Shown: positions 4,663-9,815 of the stretch, in pieces | How positions within the stretch are numbered: the stretch's first letter is position 1 | Layout: every line of letters begins with the position of its first letter | Assembly: GCA_913056415.1 (NCBI GenBank) | Contig: CAJXNA010000055.1 | Location: 1 to 9,815 of the forward strand | Reading direction: 5' to 3' | From: an uncultured Chloroflexota bacterium | Lineage (GTDB): Bacteria > Chloroflexota > Dehalococcoidia > SM23-28-2 > RBG-16-64-32 | Length of the DNA stretch: 9,815 nt | The notes under the pieces: generated by a model | Database searches by the model: none | Seen by the model: the letters and a program-made list of their open reading frames with translations, nothing else | What the model was told of the DNA's origin: nothing | Program-made: the position numbers and the translations under genes

Positions 4663-5537
4663 TCCTCGTAACCGGAGGTAGCGGCTTCATCGGACGGCGG
4701 GTAACCTCTCGCCTGACGGAAGGCGGCAACAGCGTACGGGTGCTGGCCCGGGGCCAGCGGCGCGCCGATCAGCCCAGCGGCGTGGAGGTGGTGCGGGGAG
4801 ACGTTGTCAGCGCCGAAGGGCTATCGGAAGCGATGTCCGAGGTGGAGAAGGTGGTCCATCTGGTGGCGATCATCCGCGAATCGGGCAGCCAGACGTTCGA
4901 GGCGGTGATTCGACAGGGCACGGAGCGGCTGGTGGAATCGGCGAAGGCGGCCGGGGTGAAGAAGTTCGTATACGTCAGCGCCATCGGCGCCCAGGACGAC
5001 CCGTATTACCCGTATCTGCACGCCAAGTGGGCGGCTGAGCGCGCAGTCGCGCTCAGCGGCCTGAAGTACACGATCCTGAGACCTTCTATCATCTTCGGAG
5101 AGGGCGATGAGTTCTTCAACGCCCTGGCCGGGCTGGTCCGCTACAATCCCGTAGTGCCGGTGGCGGGCGATGGGAAGGCGAAGTTCCAGCCGCTGTGGGT
5201 GGAGGACCTGGTAACGTGCATCGTCGCCTGCCTGGATGAGGAGGCGCACGGCGGCCAGACGCTGGAGGTCGGGGGGCCGGAGCACCTGACCTACGAAGAG
5301 ATACTGGATATAGTGAAAGAGGCGTTGGGTAAGTCGCGCGTTAAGGTGCACGTGCCACTGGCAGTGATGCGACCGTTGGCCCAAATGATGGAGTGGGTGC
5401 TGCCGAAGCCGCCTGTGACCAGGGACCAACTCAAGATGCTGGCCCTGGACAACATCACGGAGACGGATTCGATGATGCGGAGCTTCGGCGTCCAGCCCCG
5501 AAGGCTCGCCGACTCCCTCGACTACATCAAACGCTGA
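4659..5537 (+). CDS. NAD(P)-binding protein, NDUFA9-like atypical SDR
   Basis: 292 residues. The Rossmann nucleotide-binding motif GGSGFIG is at 6-12 and the acidic RGDV segment at 46-49. The SDR active-site positions are present: S107 in VYVSAIG, and Y119/K123 as YLHAK. The segment TILRPSIIFGEGDEFFN (138-154) and the later GGPEHLTYEEILD (205-217) are typical of the complex I NDUFA9-like/YbjT-like atypical SDRs. It probably binds NAD(P)H; bacterial members are linked to quinone, carotenoid or lipid modification, or to structural roles, and none can be chosen here. It is the last gene of the DUF2203 operon and ends 14 bases from the convergent tupC stop. Confidence 0.85.
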   Translation: MILVTGGSGFIGRRVTSRLTEGGNSVRVLARGQRRADQPSGVEVVRGDVVSAEGLSEAMSEVEKVVHLVAIIRESGSQTFEAVIRQGTERLVESAKAAGVKKFVYVSAIGAQDDPYYPYLHAKWAAERAVALSGLKYTILRPSIIFGEGDEFFNALAGLVRYNPVVPVAGDGKAKFQPLWVEDLVTCIVACLDEEAHGGQTLEVGGPEHLTYEEILDIVKEALGKSRVKVHVPLAVMRPLAQMMEWVLPKPPVTRDQLKMLALDNITETDSMMRSFGVQPRRLADSLDYIKR

Positions 5538-5543
5538 ATCGCG

Positions 5544-5560
5544 ACCGGCGCCTAGCCGGT
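5544..5560. terminator. Short hairpin between convergent transcription units
   Basis: ACCGGC (5544-5549) and GCCGGT (5555-5560) pair around a 5-base loop that contains the tupC stop codon. It may terminate both the plus-strand operon and the tup operon. The stem is short and lacks a T-run, so this is weak. Confidence 0.35.
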
Positions 5561-6667
5561 AGGGCTCTGCGGACGGGCGTGGCGGGGGATGAGGTGGACA
5601 GCGGTGGCCTTGAACGAAGCCACAACGCGGCTGCCCGCCTCCAGCGATAGCTCTTCCAGGGACTGCTTAGTGATCAGCGCCACCAGGGGGAAGCCGGCGT
5701 CCAGCTCCACCCTCACTTGAGCGCCGGAGCGCACAACCCGCCGCACGACGGAGGGGAGGCGGTTGCGAGCGCTGGTGGCAGCGGGGCGGTCTTCGGCCGG
5801 ACTGAGGACAACGTCCTCCGGGCGCAGGCAGACCAGCACCTCCCCAGCGCTCTGCCCCTCGAGGGCCGAAGCGGCCTCCACCCGGCAGCCGGAAACCTCC
5901 ACCACGGCGAGGCCTTCCTCAACGGCACTGATGCGGCCCGGCACTATCGTCTCTACCCCCAAGAAGGCGGCCACCTCCTCGTCGGCGGGGGCAGCGAAGA
6001 CCTGGGAAGGCGGCCCCACCTGACGGATCCGCCCGCCGATAATGACCGCCACACGGTCGCCGAGACGGAGCGCCTCGGCGCGGTCGTGGCTCACGAAGAC
6101 CACCGTAGTGCCCGTCTCGGCCAGAGCGCGATCGAGGTCGTCGATGAGGGCCTGCCGGGTGGGCTCATCAAGGGCGGCGAACGGCTCGTCCATGAGGAGG
6201 ACCTCCGGCTCCAGGGCCAGGGCGCGTGCCAGACTCACCCTCTGCGCTTCGCCGCCGGACAGCGTACGGGCTGAGCGACGGGCCAGCGCGGCGATACCGA
6301 ACCGCTCCAGCCACCGTCGCACACGATGCGCCCGCTCGGCACGCGGTACACCCCGCAGAGCGAGGCCGGAGCCGACGTTGGACTCCACTGTGGCGTCCAG
6401 CAGCAGCGGCTCCTGGAACACTACCGCCATCCGGCGCCGGTAGGAGAGGAGGCCATCCCGAACCGGCCGACCGTCGAACAGAACCTCGCCCGCAGAGGGG
6501 CGCTCCAGGAGAGCGAGGACGTGGATGAGGGTGCTCTTGCCGGCGCCGTTAGGGCCAACCACGGCCAGCACCTCGCCGGGGGAGACGTCCAGCTCTTCCA
6601 CGAAGAGAATGCGATGCCCGGCGCGCTCCACCAGAACTCCCCGAACGCCCATCTTGGGCTGGGTCAC
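5552..6667 (-). CDS. tupC: Tungstate ABC transporter, ATP-binding protein with TOBE domain
   Basis: 371 residues. The nucleotide-binding domain has Walker A GPNGAGKST (38-46), Q-loop glutamine Q85, signature LSGGE (136-140), Walker B VLLMDE (156-161, catalytic E161) and the switch histidine H194 in SHD. Residues from about 240 to the end form a regulatory TOBE/MOP-like region (VPGRISAVEEG, then CLRPEDVVL), as in ModC- and CysA-type oxyanion importers, where it can bind the oxyanion or regulate the ATPase. The start is a GTG at 6667 overlapping the tupB stop as GTGA, so it is translationally coupled; M6 is a possible later start. It energises TupB on the inner face of the membrane. The tungstate assignment comes from TupA; the ATPase alone could equally serve molybdate. 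Confidence 0.88.
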   Translation of the reverse strand: MTQPKMGVRGVLVERAGHRILFVEELDVSPGEVLAVVGPNGAGKSTLIHVLALLERPSAGEVLFDGRPVRDGLLSYRRRMAVVFQEPLLLDATVESNVGSGLALRGVPRAERAHRVRRWLERFGIAALARRSARTLSGGEAQRVSLARALALEPEVLLMDEPFAALDEPTRQALIDDLDRALAETGTTVVFVSHDRAEALRLGDRVAVIIGGRIRQVGPPSQVFAAPADEEVAAFLGVETIVPGRISAVEEGLAVVEVSGCRVEAASALEGQSAGEVLVCLRPEDVVLSPAEDRPAATSARNRLPSVVRRVVRSGAQVRVELDAGFPLVALITKQSLEELSLEAGSRVVASFKATAVHLIPRHARPQSPTG

Positions 6668-7362
6668 GAGGCCCGCCTCCTCTGCTGGATGATGGTGAAA
6701 GTCAGCGTCACCGCGTACACCAGGGCCAGGAGGATAAAGGAGAGGGCGATGGCGGTCTCGAAATCTCCCTGAGAGGTCTCTAGCACCGTGGCCGTGGTGA
6801 GCGTCCGGGTCGACCCCTTGATGTTGCCCCCCACCATGATGGACGCGCCAACCTCCGAGATGGCGGCGCCGAAGCCGGCCATGACCGCCGCCAGCAACGG
6901 CAAGCGCGCCTCCCGAAACAGGAGCCAGGCCGCCTGCCAGCGCGAAGCGCCCAAGGCGAGCACCTGGAGACGCAGCTTAGGGTGAAGTGTCTGGAGCGCA
7001 ACCACGCTCAGGGCGGTTACTATCGGCGTGGCTATGACCGCCTGGGCGATGACGATGGCGGCCGGCGTGTACAGCAGGTGAAGCTGGCCAAGCGGGCCCG
7101 TCCGCCAGAGCATCACCGCCACCACCAGACCGACCACCACAGGCGGCAACGCCATCCCGGAGTTAAGAATGCTCAGCGCCAGCATACGTCCGGGCGGGGC
7201 GCGGAAGGCGAGGAAGGAGGCGATGCTGAGACCGATCACGAGGGCGATGCCGGTAGCGGCGGCCGAGACGGCCAAAGAGAGTAGCATGATCTCGTATACT
7301 TCCGCGTCGCCGCTGAATATGAGACGTAGCGCCTCAGTGATGCCGTCCCAAATGAGCTCCAC
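6664..7362 (-). CDS. tupB: Tungstate ABC transporter permease
   Basis: 232-residue membrane protein with about five hydrophobic segments (roughly 25-53, 60-85, 100-125, 155-178, 203-226). The cytoplasmic coupling loop is readable as ALGASRWQAAWLLFREARLP (136-155), the EAA-type loop that docks on the ATPase. The following AAISEVGASIMVGGNIKG and the TRTLTTATVLETSQG segment are characteristic of TupB-type permeases. The start is a GTG at 7362 with a very strong AAGGAGG site 6 bases upstream that overlaps the tupA stop (TAAGGAGG). Its stop overlaps the tupC start. It should form a homodimeric channel taking the oxyanion from TupA. Confidence 0.9.
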   Translation of the reverse strand: MELIWDGITEALRLIFSGDAEVYEIMLLSLAVSAAATGIALVIGLSIASFLAFRAPPGRMLALSILNSGMALPPVVVGLVVAVMLWRTGPLGQLHLLYTPAAIVIAQAVIATPIVTALSVVALQTLHPKLRLQVLALGASRWQAAWLLFREARLPLLAAVMAGFGAAISEVGASIMVGGNIKGSTRTLTTATVLETSQGDFETAIALSFILLALVYAVTLTFTIIQQRRRAS

Positions 7363-7368
7363 GGCAAG

Positions 7369-7375
7369 CCTCCTT
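7369..7375 (-). promoter_or_regulatory. Strong ribosome binding site of tupB
   Basis: AAGGAGG on the minus strand (7375-7369) overlaps the TAA stop of tupA and lies 6 bases before the GTG at 7362. It decides the tupB start and shows that genes inside operons here use Shine-Dalgarno sites. Confidence 0.8.
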
Positions 7376-8231
7376 ACGGGATGGAAACGGGGATTGACGT
7401 CATATCGCCGACAGGACCGGCGGGCACGAACAACGGCTCGCCGTACTTCTCCCGGCCGAAGTCCGCGATGACCCGCTGGGCGGCTGGAGAGGTCAGGAAC
7501 TCCGCGAACGCCAGCGCCGCCGCTTCGTTCACGTCGTGCTTATCAGGATTCACGCGGATGATGCTGTACTGGTTCGGCTCCTCATCGGAGACGTAGGGCT
7601 CCAGCTCCAGTCGCTCCCGGAATACAACGAAGGTGCCGCTGTCCACCAGTGTGTAGGCGCCCTTATCGGAGGCGACGAGAAGGCTCTGACCCTGACCGGC
7701 GCCGGACTCCTGATACCAGGACTCGCCCACCGGGTCGATCCCAGCCTGCCTCCACAGCGCCAGCTCGCGGACGTGGGTGCCGGAGTTATCGCCGCGGCTG
7801 ACGAACGTCGCCTCGGTGCCCGCGATGAGCCTGAACGCCGCCGGCAGTGAGGCCGCAGCACGCACTCCGACAGGATCGTCGGGCGGCCCAACGAGGACGA
7901 AGAAGTTGTGCATGAGCCTTCGTCGGTCTATGCCGTCGCCATCGGCAATGAGCTTCGCCTCAGCCTCAGGAAGGTGAGTTATGAGGATGTCGACCTCACC
8001 ACGGCGGGCGAGCTCAATGATCTGGCCCGAGCCGGTCGCTACCGGCTTGACCGTTGCGGCTGGATCCGGACGCTGTCGCTTGAACTCATCAACGAGCTCG
8101 TCCAGGAGGCCTGTGTCCCGCACACTGGTCGACACACCGATAACGAGATCGTCACCGCCGCAGGACGACATCGATAGGCCAACGAGGACCACCACAAGCA
8201 CCAGCGCCACAGATCGACTTCGAGCAGGCAT
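7374..8231 (-). CDS. tupA: Tungstate-binding lipoprotein of ABC transporter
   Basis: 285 residues. The N-terminus is a lipoprotein signal: basic MPARSRS, a hydrophobic stretch 8-19, then SMSSC with the lipidated cysteine at C24. The mature protein matches TupA in IGVSTSVRDTGLLDELVDEF (31-50), VATGSGQ (64-70, ligand loop), DILITHLPEAE (81-91), FVSRGDNSGTH (143-153, ligand loop), and the tail DFGREKYGEPLFVP (257-270). These separate it from ModA-type molybdate binders, so tungstate is the likely ligand, with molybdate possible. It is anchored outside the membrane and feeds TupB. The ATG at 8231 has no Shine-Dalgarno site but has a promoter directly upstream. It is the first gene of tupABC; the MFS gene upstream is on the same strand but ends before this promoter. 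Confidence 0.9.
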   Translation of the reverse strand: MPARSRSVALVLVVVLVGLSMSSCGGDDLVIGVSTSVRDTGLLDELVDEFKRQRPDPAATVKPVATGSGQIIELARRGEVDILITHLPEAEAKLIADGDGIDRRRLMHNFFVLVGPPDDPVGVRAAASLPAAFRLIAGTEATFVSRGDNSGTHVRELALWRQAGIDPVGESWYQESGAGQGQSLLVASDKGAYTLVDSGTFVVFRERLELEPYVSDEEPNQYSIIRVNPDKHDVNEAAALAFAEFLTSPAAQRVIADFGREKYGEPLFVPAGPVGDMTSIPVSIP

Positions 8232-8242
8232 CGGTGATGAAC

Positions 8243-8272
8243 ACTATAGGCGCTGACGCCGGAGGCGGACAA
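8243..8272 (-). promoter_or_regulatory. Predicted tupA promoter with a dyad in the spacer
   Basis: On the minus strand TTGTCC (8272-8267, 4 of 6) and TATAGT (8248-8243, 5 of 6) are separated by 18 bases. The ATG follows 11 bases after the -10, giving a leader of about 5 bases. The spacer contains GGCG-tcag-CGCC (8260-8249), a short inverted repeat next to the -10 that could be an operator. The promoter fits in the 51-base gap after the MFS stop. Confidence 0.6.
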
Positions 8273-8282
8273 GCGTGGAGCT

Positions 8283-9815
8283 CTAGCCGCCGTTGCGCCT
8301 GATAAAGAAGGCTACCAGCCCCAGGACGAAGGCGACACCGGCGCCGACGGCGGCGAAGGCTAACGGCCGGCGGCCGCTGGGACCGTTGTCGCCACCCGTC
8401 AGCGGAGCGATAGCCATAGCGGGAGTCGCCGGGGTCGGCGATGGGGGCGTCGCAGGGAGCGGTTCGCCTTCCAGGTCATGCGCGCCGCGCAGCGGCACCT
8501 CCTTGAGGAACGCCCCCACTAGCACGGACGCCGCCATCACGAACACCGCCAGCCAGAAGGCGTCGCCAATCGCCGTGGCCAGTGACGTCCTTACAGCGAC
8601 GATAGAGGCCTCGAACAGCTGGGCGCCCTGCGGGCCCAACTGCTCAAAGGCGTCGCGGACCGCCTCCAACTGCTCCGGGCTCAGCAGAAACTGCGGGTTT
8701 CGTATCTGTTCCAGCAACGCCGGGGGCGCGTTCTCGGTGACTTGGCGCGGCGTGTTGGACGCCAGCTCAGTGGACAGAGTTCTGTTAATGAGAGAACCCA
8801 TGATCGCCACGCCCATCGTCCCGCCCACGGAGCGCAGGAACTGCATCGTCGATGTGGCAATGCCCATCATTCTATGCGGCACCGCATTCTGGACCGCGAG
8901 CATGAACAGCGGCAGCGACATCCCCAAGCCGATACCCATGACCACCATGTTTCGCCTGGCTATGAAGTTCGTCGCGTTGACGTCCATCTGGGCGAGCAGG
9001 TACATGCCCGCCGCCATGATGGCCAGCCCAATCACCCCCAGTGCTCGGTAACGCCCCAGCCGGGACATGATCTGGCCGGTGATGGCGCTGGAGATCGCCA
9101 TGGCGATCATCATCGGCATGATAACCAGGCCCGAGTTGGTGGCCGAAGAGCCGATGACGCCCTGCACGAACAAGGGGATGTAAGAGAGCGCGCCGAACAT
9201 GGCGATGCCCATGAGGAAAGTGACCACCGCGGACACGGCGAAAATACGGTTGCGGAACAGCCCCATGGGGAGAAGCGGCTCCTCGGTATGCAGCTCAGCG
9301 TAGGTGAACATAGCCAGGGCCACCGCCGCCCAGGTGAACATACCGATGATCTCAAGCGAGGCCCAATCGTAGCGGCTGCCGGCCCAGGAGAAGGCCAGCA
9401 GCGCCGGAACCACTGTGGCCATCAGGAGAGCTGCTCCTATGTAGTCCAGCTTAGGTCGCGTCAGCGGCCGCAGGGCCGGCATACCGAAGAAGAGGACGAG
9501 CAGGGCGACGGAGCCCAGGGGCAGGTTGATGTAGAACACCCAGCGCCAGTGGACGTGATCGGTTAGGGTGCCGCCGATCAGCGGGCCGAGGACACTGGCT
9601 GAGGCGAAGACACCCCCTAAAAGTCCGGACCACTTGCCGCGCTCGGCGGGCGGAAACACATCGCCGACGACGGCGAAGGCGATGCCGATGATCATGCCGG
9701 CGCCCAGACCCTGCACGGCCCTGAAGGCGATGAGCTGCTCCATGCTCTGAGAGGAGCCGGACAGCACCGAGCCCAGCAGAAGGATGGCCACGCCCGCGAT
9801 ATAGAAAGGCTTGCG
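8283..9815 (-). CDS. DHA2 (EmrB/QacA) family MFS drug efflux transporter, partial, N-terminus outside window
   Basis: 510 residues are visible and the frame is open to the right edge. The GTG at 9791 is internal, since RKPFYIAG upstream of it is the end of MFS motif A (GRKPF-type, loop 2-3). Motif C of drug:H+ antiporters is seen as ASASVLGPLIGG, followed by WRWVFYINLPLG, the DHA2 (14-helix) hallmark. The long external loop before the last helices (NRTLSTEL to LFEASIVAV) is also typical. It should export toxic compounds using the proton gradient; the substrate is unknown. After the final expected helix there is an unusual tail: a Pro/Thr-rich linker (bases about 8471-8367) and one more hydrophobic segment ending FFIRRNGG (8366-8283). 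It lies upstream of tupA on the same strand; joint transcription is possible, but tupA has its own promoter. Confidence 0.9.
   Translation of the reverse strand, partial: RKPFYIAGVAILLLGSVLSGSSQSMEQLIAFRAVQGLGAGMIIGIAFAVVGDVFPPAERGKWSGLLGGVFASASVLGPLIGGTLTDHVHWRWVFYINLPLGSVALLVLFFGMPALRPLTRPKLDYIGAALLMATVVPALLAFSWAGSRYDWASLEIIGMFTWAAVALAMFTYAELHTEEPLLPMGLFRNRIFAVSAVVTFLMGIAMFGALSYIPLFVQGVIGSSATNSGLVIMPMMIAMAISSAITGQIMSRLGRYRALGVIGLAIMAAGMYLLAQMDVNATNFIARRNMVVMGIGLGMSLPLFMLAVQNAVPHRMMGIATSTMQFLRSVGGTMGVAIMGSLINRTLSTELASNTPRQVTENAPPALLEQIRNPQFLLSPEQLEAVRDAFEQLGPQGAQLFEASIVAVRTSLATAIGDAFWLAVFVMAASVLVGAFLKEVPLRGAHDLEGEPLPATPPSPTPATPAMAIAPLTGGDNGPSGRRPLAFAAVGAGVAFVLGLVAFFIRRNGG

Noticed and set aside
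4821..5429. Minus-strand frame of 202 codons
   Set aside because: Antisense shadow of the NDUFA9-like gene, with no motif or start signal.
8742..9566. Plus-strand frame of 274 codons
   Set aside because: His/Asp/Arg/Gly-rich shadow opposite the MFS transporter, which has clear motifs and hydrophobic periodicity.
9789..9791. GTG at 9791 as the true start of the MFS gene
   Set aside because: The upstream in-frame residues RKPFYIAG are MFS motif A, so the gene continues beyond the window.

Overview
The window is about 62% GC bacterial chromosome. It has ordinary metabolic and transport genes, short intergenic gaps, and no RNA genes, insertion sequences, CRISPR arrays or phage genes that I can see. 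The gene families present (a COG2187-type kinase-like protein, a Nudix protein beside an eIF-2B-like protein, DUF2203, a tungstate ABC transporter, a DHA2 efflux pump) fit a member of the Chloroflexota, perhaps a Dehalococcoidia-like environmental lineage. This is inferred from gene style only, as no marker gene is present.

Layout. At the left edge is the N-terminal 320 residues of an aminoglycoside-phosphotransferase-like protein (minus strand, 1-961, running off the window). Divergent from it across 61 bp is a Nudix hydrolase (plus, 1023-1445). It is convergent with a small CDGSH iron-sulfur protein (minus, 1568-1771), and a strong hairpin lies between the two. Next come an eIF-2B/ribose-1,5-bisphosphate-isomerase-like protein (plus, 1891-2748) with a good rho-independent terminator, and an alpha/beta hydrolase (plus, 2889-3725). 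Three tightly overlapping genes follow as one operon (plus): DUF2203 (3782-4189), a DinB-like protein (4186-4662) and an NAD(P)-binding NDUFA9-like protein (4659-5537). The right half is on the minus strand: a tungstate uptake operon tupA-tupB-tupC (8231 down to 5552) and, upstream of it, a DHA2/EmrB-type MFS efflux pump (8283-9815) that is cut by the right edge.

How the genes work together. TupA (lipoprotein binding protein), TupB (permease) and TupC (ATPase) form one complete oxyanion importer; the TupA sequence favours tungstate. The Nudix and eIF-2B-like genes resemble the two halves of a protein I recall as fused in haloarchaea, so they may act together despite the CDGSH gene between them. 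The DUF2203, DinB-like and NDUFA9-like genes overlap by 4 bases each and are translationally coupled.

The most notable signal is regulatory. Five genes that begin transcription units have no Shine-Dalgarno sequence. Each instead has a TATACT-like -10 hexamer only 9-13 bases before the start codon, which predicts 5' leaders of about 3-7 bases. Genes inside operons, and two others, have clear AAGGAG-type sites. I found no convincing previously undescribed multi-gene system; the findings are regulatory or protein-level peculiarities.
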